A stretch of DNA of 14,489 nt. Source: NAK19 sp034434515. Its GTDB lineage: Bacteria; Chloroflexota; Anaerolineae; Anaerolineales; UBA4823. A program made the position numbers and the translations under genes. The stretch covers positions 1 to 14,489 of the forward strand of contig DAOTZA010000178.1 of the NCBI GenBank assembly GCA_034434515.1, read 5' to 3'. Positions 6,823-14,398 of the stretch are shown here, one piece after another (positions within the stretch are counted from its first letter, which is position 1; the number at the start of each line of letters is the position of its first letter). Under the pieces are notes generated by a model. The model saw only the letters and a program-made list of their open reading frames with translations. It had not been told where the DNA came from and searched no databases.

Positions 6823-7443
6823 TTATTTGGCTAAGAGCTGCTCGAGAATCTGCCTTGACCTTGCCTCGATCACCGCGTGTTGGCTTTGACCGTGCGCATC
6901 CATGGTCACGACAGCCGGAAAATCTTTGACTTCAATCACCCACAGCGCTTCGGGAACACCGAATTCGAGCTTATACACGCCGAGCACGCGCTGCACCGAC
7001 TGGGCGATCCACGACGCGGCGCCGCCGATAGCATGGAAATAAACTGCCGGCACTTCCTGGCAGGCTTGCAAGGTTTTCGCGCCCATGCCACCCTTGCCGA
7101 TCACGCCTTTGAGATTGAAATGGCGCAGCACTTCTCCCTGATAGGGCTCTTCGCGGGAGCTGGTCGTTGGCCCGGCGGCTACAAAGCGGTACTCTTTGCT
7201 CTCTATGCCGGCAACGACCGGTCCGCAGTGATAAATCACGCCGCCATTCAACAGCGGTTTGATTGCCTCATAAACTTCTAAATCATCGCCTTGCGGCGCG
7301 CGGGTTCGGTAGATAAAGGTTTCAACCAGCCACTTGTGCACCGCATCTCGCCCGGTGACCATCACCCCGTTGAGCGAGACTGGGTCGCCAACCTTCAAGC
7401 TGCGAATGACTTCATCGGAAATCGGAATGGTTACTTGGCGCAT
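6823..7443 (-). CDS. Class I fumarate hydratase, beta (C-terminal) subunit
   Basis: This is the C-terminal subunit of an Fe-S dependent class I fumarase, which interconverts fumarate and L-malate in the TCA cycle. Visible family motifs are GRDAVH (31-36), YHCGP (71-75), AAGPTTSSR (89-97) and IGKGGMG (115-121). The length of 206 is normal for a split-subunit enzyme. ATG 7443 is preceded by AAAGGAT at a suitable distance. The alpha subunit lies 90 bases upstream on the same strand, and the kinase-like gene starts one base after the stop. L(+)-tartrate dehydratase beta subunits share this fold and cannot be fully excluded, but a paired fumarase is more likely here. Confidence 0.92.
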   Translation of the reverse strand: MRQVTIPISDEVIRSLKVGDPVSLNGVMVTGRDAVHKWLVETFIYRTRAPQGDDLEVYEAIKPLLNGGVIYHCGPVVAGIESKEYRFVAAGPTTSSREEPYQGEVLRHFNLKGVIGKGGMGAKTLQACQEVPAVYFHAIGGAASWIAQSVQRVLGVYKLEFGVPEALWVIEVKDFPAVVTMDAHGQSQHAVIEARSRQILEQLLAK

Positions 7444-7533
7444 GGTTTGATCCTTTCTTTCGGGTTCAGCGCAAAGACAGCGTGGGCAAAGGGAGGAGTA
7501 AAGCGAGGTGCCTTTGTGCGTTTGGGTGTTGGT

Positions 7534-8409
7534 TTAGGTATAAGTCACCTGACCGGCCTGCCAGACCAGGCGACGGCGGCGATAGGCCCAACACATGTAG
7601 GAAACCGTGACGAAATAGCTGGCCGGCAGGCGGTTGAGGGCAGTGATCTTGGTGCCCAGAACGGTGGTTTTGCCACCAAAGCCCATTGGACCGATGCCTA
7701 ACTGGTTGGCTTCTTCGGTCAGACGTTTCTCCAGTTGGGCAAGTTCAGGGTTTTCGTTCTCATCATCCAGACGACGGAAGAGAACTTCTTTGGAGGCATA
7801 GTAAGCTGAGCCGCGGTCGCCGCCGATGGCAACCCCCAAAATGCCCGGCGCGCAGCCCTGGCCTTGCGCCTGATGGACGGCATCCAGCACGACCTTGCGC
7901 ACCCCTTCGAGGTCGCGGCCGGCTTTGAGGGCATTGTATGGCAGCGAATACTGGGCGCCGACGTTCTCACACCCGCCGCCCTTGAGCATCAAATCTACCA
8001 TCAGGGTATCGCCTTCTACTTCTTCGAAGTGGATCGTGGGAAAGTAATTGCCGCCCAGGTTGTTGCCGCTGTTCTTGCCGCTCAGCGCATCAACCGAGTT
8101 GGGACGCAGATAGGATTTTTGGGTAGCCTGCACGACAGCCTGCTCGATCTGTTGGCGTAACTGGCGCGTTGACCAACCTTCGGGATAATAAACGTAGAAG
8201 ATGGGTGTGCCGGTATCCTGGCAAATGGGGGTCTGGTTGCGGCGCGAAAGCTCCACATTTTTCAAAATGGTCTCCAGGGCGCCCCGCGCGGCTGAACCCG
8301 GTTCTTCTTGTTCAACGGACTGGCGCAGGGCTTCTTCGACATCGGGGGGCAAATCGGTGGCTGCCAGGCGAATCAATTCGAGAAAGTGAGCGGTCAAATC
8401 GGGGGTCAT
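7534..8409 (-). CDS. Class I fumarate hydratase, alpha (N-terminal, 4Fe-4S) subunit
   Basis: This is the N-terminal subunit of the class I fumarase, carrying the oxygen-sensitive 4Fe-4S cluster. The three cluster cysteines are present: C63 in PICQDTGTP, C147 in KGGGCEN and C186 in GCAPGILGV. SGKNSGNNLGGNYFP (about 110-124) and GPMGFGGKTTVLG near the C-terminus are further family blocks. The length of about 291 is usual. ATG 8409 is preferred because AAGGAG lies five bases upstream; the GTG at 8415 is part of that ribosome site. The gene is the first of a probable three-gene operon with fumarase beta and the CLP1-like gene. Tartrate dehydratase alpha is the main alternative. No clear promoter was found in the 233 bases upstream. 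Confidence 0.93.
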   Translation of the reverse strand: MTPDLTAHFLELIRLAATDLPPDVEEALRQSVEQEEPGSAARGALETILKNVELSRRNQTPICQDTGTPIFYVYYPEGWSTRQLRQQIEQAVVQATQKSYLRPNSVDALSGKNSGNNLGGNYFPTIHFEEVEGDTLMVDLMLKGGGCENVGAQYSLPYNALKAGRDLEGVRKVVLDAVHQAQGQGCAPGILGVAIGGDRGSAYYASKEVLFRRLDDENENPELAQLEKRLTEEANQLGIGPMGFGGKTTVLGTKITALNRLPASYFVTVSYMCWAYRRRRLVWQAGQVTYT

Positions 8410-8544
8410 CTTCACTCCTTCATTCCCACAGGGTACGATGGCTTTAAAACCTCACTGCTTCTATTTTATCCCCATTTTGCGCACTCGAAATACGCAATTT
8501 GAGGGTTTAGACAAGAAATAGCACAAGGGTATTCACGGAGGCAA

Positions 8545-8600
8545 CGGATCGGCGCGGGTTCTGTGATCCATTTCTAGCATCGCCCACGGATTGGCACGGG
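8545..8600. repeat. Short degenerate direct repeats
   Basis: CGGATCGGCGCGGG (8545-8558) recurs as CGGATTGGCACGGG (8587-8600), 12 of 14 bases identical, 42 bases apart, in the non-coding gap between the fumarase start and the orphan antitoxin. It may be the remnant of a dispersed intergenic repeat. The rest of this 233-base gap shows no gene and no clear promoter. Confidence 0.35.
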
Positions 8601-8642
8601 GGATTGGTTATTTGACGGTGACAAAGGCAAGGATGGTGAATT

Positions 8643-8870
8643 TTATGAGAACCGTGATCGGCTTTCCCGAATCGCCTCGAGAATATCTCTCTTCGAAATG
8701 GGAAGTTTTACACTTCGCACTTCAAATGGCGAAGTTCCTGGCTGCCGTTCAGGCCGAATAACGAAGATTCGTCCGTCCCGACTTCTGATTTTCACTTGTC
8801 CTTCCACTAAGGCTCTTTCCAGTAGAACTGAAAGCCGCTCACGCGCTTTGGAGTAAGAGTAAACAGTCAT
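8643..8870 (-). CDS. Phd/YefM-family antitoxin, apparently orphan
   Basis: This is a 75-residue protein that begins MTVYSYSKARERLSVLLERA, the typical Phd/YefM N-terminal fold that binds operator DNA. RSRDGRIFVIRPE (about 29-41) is the conserved beta hairpin. The C-terminal tail (KLPISKRDILEAIRESRSRF) is charged, as expected for a toxin-binding segment. The frame runs further upstream, but ATG 8870 is the family start and has GAGGG (8879-8875 on this strand) upstream at good spacing. It starts 10 bases after the guaA stop on the same strand and is probably co-transcribed with xpt and guaA. No PIN, Doc or RelE frame follows it in the next 230 bases. It may be a solitary antitoxin or may counter a toxin elsewhere. 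Confidence 0.78.
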   Translation of the reverse strand: MTVYSYSKARERLSVLLERALVEGQVKIRSRDGRIFVIRPERQPGTSPFEVRSVKLPISKRDILEAIRESRSRFS

Positions 8871-8880
8871 CTTTACACCC

Positions 8881-10434
8881 TCATTCCCACTCGATGGTCG
8901 CTGGGGGTTTGCTGGTGAGGTCATAGACCACCCGATTGACTCCCTTGACTTCATTGACAATGCGGTTGGCAACCCGCCCTAGCAGGTCATGGGGTAGCCT
9001 TGCCCAATCGGCGGTCATGAAATCCTCGGTGGTGACCGCCCGCAGGGCAACGACCTCCTGGTAGGTGCGCTGATCGCCCATCACCCCTACCGACTGGACC
9101 GGCAACAGCACCGCAAAGGCTTGCGCTGTGCCTTCGACCTGTTCATCGGTATAGCGCAAGCGCAGATAGCCGGCTTTCTGAAGTTCTTCAGTGAAAATGG
9201 CATCGGCTTGGCGTAAGATTTCCAGTCGCTCGGCGGTCACTTCGCCCAAACAGCGCACCGCTAAGCCCGGACCGGGGAACGGCTGGCGCCAGACGATTTC
9301 GGCCGCTAGCCCTAAAGCTTCCCCGACAATGCGCACCTCGTCTTTGAAGAGGTAGCGCAACGGCTCCACCAGTTGAAACGCCATCTCCGCCGGCAGTCCG
9401 CCGACGTTATGGTGCGTTTTGATGCGCTGGGCCTGGGCGCGGTCGGGAGCACTCGATTCGACCACATCGGGATAGATCGTCCCCTGCACCAGAAAGGGCG
9501 GCATCCCCACCTGCCGCGCCTGGGCTTCAAAGATGCGGATGAAGGTTTCGCCGATGATCTGGCGCTTTCGTTCGGGGTCGGTGACGCCTTTTAGAGCCCG
9601 CAGGAAGGTCTCGGCAGCCTCAACGACGATTAATTCAATCCCCAGATGAGCCTGTAAAGCCTGGCGAACCTGGCGCGCTTCTCCCTGGCGCAACAAGCCG
9701 GTGTCCACAAACACGGCGATCAGTTGCTCCCCGACTGCTTTCTGAACCAGAGCCGTTGCCACAGTGGAATCCACCCCGCCGCTGACCGCCGAGAGCACTC
9801 GCTGATCCCCGACTTGTTGACGGACGCGCAGGACGGTTTGTTCGATGATTGAGGCCGGCGTCCATTCAGGTTTGGCAGCGCAGATTTGCAAGGCGAACTG
9901 GCGGATCATTGCCATGCCGTTGGGGGTATGACGTACTTCAGGATGAAACTGGAAGGCAAAATAGCGACGTTCAAAATCGGCCATGGCAGCGATGGGAGAA
10001 CGCTCACTGACTGCAATGGCGACAAAACCCGGTGGTAGCGCTTCGATGCGGTCACCGTGAGACATCCAGACTTGCTCTTCTTTCTCAATCAGCGGATTGG
10101 GTTGCAGGGGAGCAACGCGGGCAAAGCCATATTCGCGTTGCGGGGCGGGGTTGACTTGCCCACCGAGCTGGGTTGCCAGGGCTTGCATTCCATAGCAGAT
10201 GCCCAGGATAGGCAAACCACTCTGGAAGACATAATCGGGAATGCGCGGCGCGCCGGCTTCATAGACAGATGCCGGACCACCCGAAAGGATAAAGCCTTTG
10301 GGTTGCAAGGCGAGAACCTGCTCGGCCGGCGCGTTCCAGGGGAGCAGTTCGCAATATACCTGGCACTCCCGCACCCGCCGGGCGATCAGTTGCGAGGTCT
10401 GAGAGCCGAAATCCAGGACAACCAGGCTGTCCAT
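8881..10434 (-). CDS. guaA: GMP synthase (glutamine-hydrolysing)
   Basis: GuaA converts XMP to GMP using ATP and ammonia from glutamine, the last step of guanine nucleotide synthesis. The protein is 517 residues, the normal length. The N-terminal class I amidotransferase has the nucleophile C80 in GICYGMQ and H164/E166 in FQFHPEV. The ATP pyrophosphatase domain has the P-loop SGGVDST (about 218-224). The C-terminal dimerisation domain ends with NRVVYDLTSKPPATIEWE, the family signature. The frame extends to a TTG at 10452, but ATG 10434, one base after the xpt stop, gives the standard start (MDSLVVLDFGSQ). There is no strong ribosome site there, so coupling to xpt is likely. All catalytic residues look intact. 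Confidence 0.97.
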   Translation of the reverse strand: MDSLVVLDFGSQTSQLIARRVRECQVYCELLPWNAPAEQVLALQPKGFILSGGPASVYEAGAPRIPDYVFQSGLPILGICYGMQALATQLGGQVNPAPQREYGFARVAPLQPNPLIEKEEQVWMSHGDRIEALPPGFVAIAVSERSPIAAMADFERRYFAFQFHPEVRHTPNGMAMIRQFALQICAAKPEWTPASIIEQTVLRVRQQVGDQRVLSAVSGGVDSTVATALVQKAVGEQLIAVFVDTGLLRQGEARQVRQALQAHLGIELIVVEAAETFLRALKGVTDPERKRQIIGETFIRIFEAQARQVGMPPFLVQGTIYPDVVESSAPDRAQAQRIKTHHNVGGLPAEMAFQLVEPLRYLFKDEVRIVGEALGLAAEIVWRQPFPGPGLAVRCLGEVTAERLEILRQADAIFTEELQKAGYLRLRYTDEQVEGTAQAFAVLLPVQSVGVMGDQRTYQEVVALRAVTTEDFMTADWARLPHDLLGRVANRIVNEVKGVNRVVYDLTSKPPATIEWE

Positions 10435-10435
10435 G

Positions 10436-11008
10436 TCAGGCTTCAAAGACAATGGTGTTGTTGTCCATCGAGCGGATGCGGGCTAAGCTTTCGATCGGCA
10501 CGTTGAGGTATTCCAGGGCTTGCCGCCCGCCTTCAAAGGTCTTTTCGATCAGCGCCCCGATGCCGACAATTTGGGCGCCAGCCGCTTCCGCCAAGCGAAC
10601 CAAACCCAGAATCGTTGCGCCGGTGGCAAGAAAGTCGTCAATGATTAAAACTCGCTCTCCACCGGCTAAATATTCGGGCGAGACAATGAGCTCCACGGTG
10701 CGCCCTTTGGTGTGCGAAGGCGTCAGGGTGAGATAAACCTGATCGGGCATGGTGATCGGTTTGTGTTTGCGGGCATAGACAACCGGGATGCCCAAATGCA
10801 TCGCGGTGGTGAGAGCCGGGGCAATGCCCGAGATTTCGGCGGTCAGAACTTTGGTCGCTCCCACCCGTTCAAACCGCCGCGCCAGCTCTTTGCCACATTC
10901 GTCCATCAGCCGCGCATCCACCTGATGATTGATAAAGCTATCGACCTTGAGAATGCCGTTTCCCAAATTGCGCCCCTCTTTCAAGATTCTTTGTTTCAAT
11001 GCTTCCAT
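10436..11008 (-). CDS. xpt: Xanthine phosphoribosyltransferase
   Basis: Xpt makes XMP from xanthine and PRPP in purine salvage; XMP is the substrate of the GuaA encoded next. The protein is 190 residues, close to Bacillus-type Xpt. It shows the N-terminal MEALKQRILKEGRNLGNGILKVDSF, with INHQVD, and the PRPP-binding loop VLIIDDFLATGAT (about 120-132). VYARKHKP (about 77-84) is another family block. ATG 11008 has GGAGG six bases upstream, while the longer frame to 11044 has no such site. The stop is one base before the guaA start, so the two genes form an operon. The leader carries a terminator-like hairpin, but no recognisable purine riboswitch. Confidence 0.95.
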   Translation of the reverse strand: MEALKQRILKEGRNLGNGILKVDSFINHQVDARLMDECGKELARRFERVGATKVLTAEISGIAPALTTAMHLGIPVVYARKHKPITMPDQVYLTLTPSHTKGRTVELIVSPEYLAGGERVLIIDDFLATGATILGLVRLAEAAGAQIVGIGALIEKTFEGGRQALEYLNVPIESLARIRSMDNNTIVFEA

Positions 11009-11042
11009 TTTGGACCTCCAGAGATAGAGAAAAAGATCAACC

Positions 11043-11068
11043 AAAAAGCCCTAAATGTTAGCGGGCTT
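11043..11068 (-). promoter_or_regulatory. Terminator-like hairpin in the xpt leader, possible attenuator
   Basis: Read on the minus strand, AAGCCC (11068-11063), an 11-base loop, and GGGCTT (11051-11046) form a 6-bp stem that runs into a stretch of five T residues. It ends about 35 bases before the xpt ATG, inside the leader of any transcript from upstream. This layout fits a transcription attenuator for the purine genes, although the stem is short and no competing antiterminator was identified. Confidence 0.35.
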
Positions 11069-11262
11069 GTTGAACCAATCATAGAGCAGTCGTTAAGGGG
11101 TGTTTTCTTTGAGACGGAGGCGGCAATGTCTCTGCCGCGAGTTCTATCGACCGATTTTACCAAAGAAGACGGTCAATGGAAGGGCAGCGGGAGGGTCAGT
11201 TTTCTGGCGATTTTTCTGCCCTCGCTACCCTGGGGTTGGCGGCTCAAGGCTTACAACCTTTG

Positions 11263-11291
11263 TTGACGAACCATTGAACATCATTTAGAAT
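11263..11291 (+). promoter_or_regulatory. kamA promoter
   Basis: TTGACG (11263-11268) and TAGAAT (11286-11291) are each five-of-six matches to consensus, separated by 17 bases. Transcription would start near 11298, giving a leader of about 48 bases before the kamA ribosome site. Confidence 0.65.
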
Positions 11292-11345
11292 CCAAATACC
11301 GACAAAAAACCTCTGTTTCGTGCGTTCACCAGAAGGAGCTAACCG

Positions 11346-12686
11346 ATGGCAAAATACCCTTTCCCGTCCAAGCGCGCAGCCATATACCGCGATGTTCCCG
11401 ATGACCAGTGGTATAACTGGCGTTGGCAGTTAAGCCATCGCCTGAACACCGCCGATGAGATCGGTCAGGTCATTCCGCTCAGCGAAAGTGAGCGCAAAGC
11501 GCTCAACGCCCCCAACCTCTTTCGAGTGGATATTACGCCCTACTTTATCTCCCTGATCGATCCGGATGACCCCGATGACCCGATCCGCAAGCAAGTGATT
11601 CCCACCGCAGCCGAGATGGTGCCGTTTACGGCGATGATGGAAGACTCCCTAGCCGAAGATCGCCATTCCCCCGTGCCTGGCCTGGTGCATCGCTATCCTG
11701 ATCGGGTGCTGATGCTGGTTACCACGCAGTGCGCCAGCTATTGTCGCTATTGCACGCGCTCGCGCATTGTGGGCGATCCCTCGGCGACCTTTTCTCGCAG
11801 TGAATTTGAGCTGCAACTGGAATACATTCGGCGCACGCCGCAAATCCGGGACGTGCTGCTTTCGGGCGGCGATCCGCTGGTGCTTGCCCCAAAGATTTTG
11901 GAGGAAATTCTCAGTCGCCTGCGCGAGATTGAGCATGTGGAGATTCTGCGTATCGGTACCCGAGTGCCGGTCTTCTTGCCCATGCGCATCACCGATGAAC
12001 TGTGTGATATGTTGCAAAAATATCATCCCTTATGGATGAACATCCACGTTAACACGCCCAACGAGATCACGCAGGAACTGGCCGAAGCCTGCGATAAACT
12101 GACCCGCGCCGGCATTCCGCTTGGCAATCAGGCAGTGCTTCTGGCAGGGGTGAACGACAACGTGGATGTTCAGCGTCAACTGGTGCACGATTTGGTGCGC
12201 ATCCGCGTGCGGCCATATTACCTCTATCAATGCGATCTGGTCGAAGGGGCCGGGCATTTCCGCACGCCGGTAGGGAAAGGGATTGAAATCATGGAAGGGC
12301 TGCGCGGGCATACTTCGGGGTATGCGGTACATCAATACATCATTGATGCGCCAGGTGGAGGGGGCAAGATTCCGGTGATGCCCAATTATCTGCTAAGCTA
12401 CTCCGATCACAAAGTGGTCTTGCGCAATTACGAGGGCTACATCACCACCTATGAGGAGCCGGTCGATTATCTGCCCGAAAAGGCTGCCAAATTCAAAGGG
12501 ATCAAGCGCCCAGAGCCGGGTCAGAGCGGCATCCATGGCTTGTTGCAGGGAGAAGAGCTATTCATCAAACCCGAAGGCTTTGATGAGGTGCACGATCGCC
12601 ATGGCATCCAACACCGCTTGAAGGACGAGAAGAAATGGCAGCCGCTAGGCATTGGCAGTGGCGTAACGGAGAAAGCGGCGGATTAA
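11346..12686 (+). CDS. kamA: Lysine 2,3-aminomutase (radical SAM, PLP-dependent)
   Basis: KamA converts L-alpha-lysine to L-beta-lysine, the first step of lysine fermentation or of making the osmolyte N-epsilon-acetyl-beta-lysine. The protein is 446 residues. The radical SAM cluster motif CASYCRYC is at 129-136 (C129, C133, C136), with SGGDPL at 173-178. The PLP lysine is K341 in DAPGGGGKIPVMPNY. D297 (QCDLVEG) and D334 (IIDAPG) match the two aspartates that hold the substrate's epsilon-amino group in the Clostridium enzyme, which argues for lysine rather than glutamate. AAGGAG (11333-11338) sits seven bases before ATG. No ablB acetyltransferase or later lysine-fermentation gene follows, so the pathway is not decided by context. 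The C-terminal ~90 residues fit the family's dimerisation tail. Confidence 0.95.
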   Translation: MAKYPFPSKRAAIYRDVPDDQWYNWRWQLSHRLNTADEIGQVIPLSESERKALNAPNLFRVDITPYFISLIDPDDPDDPIRKQVIPTAAEMVPFTAMMEDSLAEDRHSPVPGLVHRYPDRVLMLVTTQCASYCRYCTRSRIVGDPSATFSRSEFELQLEYIRRTPQIRDVLLSGGDPLVLAPKILEEILSRLREIEHVEILRIGTRVPVFLPMRITDELCDMLQKYHPLWMNIHVNTPNEITQELAEACDKLTRAGIPLGNQAVLLAGVNDNVDVQRQLVHDLVRIRVRPYYLYQCDLVEGAGHFRTPVGKGIEIMEGLRGHTSGYAVHQYIIDAPGGGGKIPVMPNYLLSYSDHKVVLRNYEGYITTYEEPVDYLPEKAAKFKGIKRPEPGQSGIHGLLQGEELFIKPEGFDEVHDRHGIQHRLKDEKKWQPLGIGSGVTEKAAD

Positions 12687-12687
12687 T

Positions 12688-12713
12688 GCTAGCCTGGGGT
12701 TAGCGTTGGTTTT
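12688..12713 (+). terminator. Possible rho-independent terminator after kamA
   Basis: GCTAGCC (12688-12694) pairs with GGTTAGC (12698-12704), including one G-T wobble, around a 3-base loop and is followed by the T-rich GTTGGTTTT (12705-12713). It starts two bases after the kamA stop. The T-tract is interrupted, so the call is moderate. Confidence 0.45.
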
Positions 12714-12740
12714 CTCTGCCGGGGGAAAGGGGAAAGTCTC

Positions 12741-13925
12741 TCACGGTGCAGGTGGCGTGGCAGTGGCAAGGTAGCTCAGGCGAATCCAGCCCTCTTTGCC
12801 GTCGGGTAACAGCACCGGCACCCAGACAGCCCCCTGATGCTCTGCGGCAGGGCCGCGGATGGCAACCAGGGCGCCGTTAAGCAGGCTGCCCACAATGGCG
12901 CCACCGGGTTGATCGCGCAGGAGGACCCCCTCGCTGTTGGCGGCCTGTACCACGGCAAAGAGAGGCGTGGGCGTGGGGGTCGGCGTGAGGGTGGGGGTAA
13001 GGGTGCGGGTCGGAGTCGGGGTGAGGGTGGGGGTGTTGGTTGGCGGTGGCACGGTTGGCGTGACCGTACGGGTGAGCGTTGGGGTGGGGGTGAGGGTCAA
13101 CGTGGGCGTGGGGAATCCGAGGTAGTTGCGCGCTGCCATCCCGGCGCTGCCAAAAGCGACCAGGAGCACGACGGTGAGCAAAGCCACTGCTCCGCCCAGG
13201 GTGTAGCCAAAGGGAGAGGGCGGGCGAAAGCCCAAGGCTGCCAGGGTGAGCGCCCCCACCAGGACGGCAAAGAAGAGGTGGACGATATAGACTGCCAGAC
13301 CGTCGGCGAAAAGAGCGCCTTGGCCGGCTGCCAGAGCGAAACCGGCTGCAGCCAGTGGCGGGAAGAGCAAGTAGGCAACGCCCACGCTGGGCAATTGAGC
13401 CGGACGTTCGGAGTGGGTCATCGTGGCGCTTAACAGAATCATGGAGACCAGCAGGACGAGGAAGTCGGGTAGGGCAAATTGGGTCAGGCGGATAGCTTCA
13501 TCGAAGCGCACTGGATACCCAATCAGGATGAGCAGGCGCGCCAGCAAACCGCCCAGCATTCCACCCAGAAGGGTGAGGCCTGCCCCAATCAGAGTGCCGC
13601 CCAAATTGCGGACGAAAAAGGGCAACGAGCCGACGATCGTTCCCAATGCCATCCCCACTGCAGGAGCCAGGAGGGGCGCCAGCACACAGCCCAACACCAC
13701 CCCGGCTGGGGCATTAGCGAGCAGCCCGAAACCGATGACGACCCCTGCCAGCAGGGAAAACAGAAAATAGTCAAAGGATGGTGAGGCGCGGTGGGCAAAC
13801 TGGTCGAGAAAGTTCGCCCGTTCATCTACGCCCAGTGGGGCAAGCAGGCGGCGGGCGCGGCGTCGCCTCGCCGGCGGCAAGGCGTTCGGATCATCGGGAA
13901 TCTGTTCGCTGGTGAGATGGGTCAT
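12741..13925 (-). CDS. DUF389-type membrane protein with Thr/Pro-rich linker and C-terminal SH3b domain
   Basis: This is a 394-residue three-part protein. Residues 1-50 are a charged, cytoplasmic-looking N-terminus. Residues of about 53-262 contain some seven hydrophobic helices; the segment with LLANAPAGVVLGCVLAPLLAPAVGMALGTIVG matches the DUF389 membrane domain. Residues 272-321 are a low-complexity Thr-Pro repeat. Residues of about 323-386 form a bacterial SH3 domain (VLLRDQPGG...VGSLLNGALV...WVPVLLPDGKEGWIRLSYL). DUF389 has no firmly established function; the SH3b part could bind cell-wall or extracellular ligands. ATG 13925 overlaps the stop of the HAD gene by 4 bp, so the two are co-transcribed and translationally coupled. 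Thr-Pro linkers of this kind are frequent in Anaerolineae surface proteins. Confidence 0.8.
   Translation of the reverse strand: MTHLTSEQIPDDPNALPPARRRRARRLLAPLGVDERANFLDQFAHRASPSFDYFLFSLLAGVVIGFGLLANAPAGVVLGCVLAPLLAPAVGMALGTIVGSLPFFVRNLGGTLIGAGLTLLGGMLGGLLARLLILIGYPVRFDEAIRLTQFALPDFLVLLVSMILLSATMTHSERPAQLPSVGVAYLLFPPLAAAGFALAAGQGALFADGLAVYIVHLFFAVLVGALTLAALGFRPPSPFGYTLGGAVALLTVVLLVAFGSAGMAARNYLGFPTPTLTLTPTPTLTRTVTPTVPPPTNTPTLTPTPTRTLTPTLTPTPTPTPLFAVVQAANSEGVLLRDQPGGAIVGSLLNGALVAIRGPAAEHQGAVWVPVLLPDGKEGWIRLSYLATATPPAP
12963..13112. repeat. Low-complexity Thr/Pro-coding repeat, G-rich on the plus strand
   Basis: These 150 bases encode the 50-residue TPTLT-type linker of the membrane protein. 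The plus strand is dominated by repeats of GTGGGGGT/GTGAGGGT type, with many runs of three to five G, which could adopt G-quadruplex form. Such tracts tend to vary in length between strains through slippage. Confidence 0.7.
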
Positions 13926-14392
13926 TGGCGTAAACTGGCGACCAGGCGCAAGGGTTTTTCGATTAACTCAAAAGCGGTGTAGATGTCGGGCACCAAAAGA
14001 TCGGCAGCCTGAAGAGCAAACACGCTGGTGCCCTCTTGGGATAAGACGCAAATGCCGATGGCAGCTTCTTGCAACATGGCGGCATCATTTGCTCCCTGCC
14101 CGATGGCGATGACCGTCTCGGCGCCAAGTTGGCGCACATAGGCGCCTTTGCGTTGCGTCTCCTCCCCGCGCGGGATGGTCTGTACGCTGAGCCCCAGTTG
14201 CAGTTCGACCGTGGCAAGATTTTTGCGGGTATTGGCGGTCAGGACATGGATGGAAAGGCGGTCGCTCAGGGTTTTGAGGATGCGGGGAATGCCTTCGAGG
14301 AGTTGACCGTCAACCGCCAGGGTACCGTTCAAGTCGCACACCAGATGCTCGAGACGCAGCAACCCCCGCCCGGGGATGTTCAACTCAATCAT
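13922..14392 (-). CDS. Small HAD-family protein, soluble P-type ATPase-like
   Basis: This is a 156-residue haloacid dehalogenase-fold protein without a cap domain. Motif I is DLNGTL (nucleophile D20), motif II is T52 in VLTAN, motif III is probably K82, and motif IV is GQGAND (98-103). The residue two places after the nucleophile is Asn22, not the Asp general acid of HAD phosphatases; P-type ATPases also lack that Asp. This places it with the soluble P-type ATPase-like group (COG4087), whose function is not established. A TATAAT hexamer lies just upstream (14404-14399), with little room for a ribosome site. The stop overlaps the start of the DUF389 protein by 4 bp. Confidence 0.8.
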   Translation of the reverse strand: MIELNIPGRGLLRLEHLVCDLNGTLAVDGQLLEGIPRILKTLSDRLSIHVLTANTRKNLATVELQLGLSVQTIPRGEETQRKGAYVRQLGAETVIAIGQGANDAAMLQEAAIGICVLSQEGTSVFALQAADLLVPDIYTAFELIEKPLRLVASLRQ

Positions 14393-14398
14393 AGAGGT

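Larger units (their letters stand above)
11009..11345. other. Divergent intergenic region between xpt and kamA
   Basis: This 337-base stretch holds the leader of xpt on one side and the kamA promoter on the other. Besides the attenuator-like hairpin it has a 6-bp stem, GCGGCA (11120-11125) with TGCCGC (11133-11138). It also has an alternative pairing GAGAC (11111-11115) with GTCTC (11128-11132) that uses the loop of the first stem. No credible gene is seen. The xpt promoter was not located with confidence. Confidence 0.6.

Noticed and set aside
11009..11345. Guanine (purine) riboswitch upstream of xpt
   Set aside because: The conserved loop and junction bases of the known purine aptamer were not found on the minus strand.
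12665..12680. Exact 16-base match between the kamA 3' end and 14473-14488
   Set aside because: One copy is coding and no surrounding similarity extends it; chance or similar codon use is the simplest explanation.
12963..13112. CRISPR array
   Set aside because: The repeats are short, imperfect, in frame and code for Thr/Pro residues, with no spacer structure.
12837..13433. A 198-codon plus-strand frame rich in Gly and Arg
   Set aside because: It is the complement of the Thr/Pro linker and membrane segments of the DUF389 protein; its composition is a by-product of that repeat.
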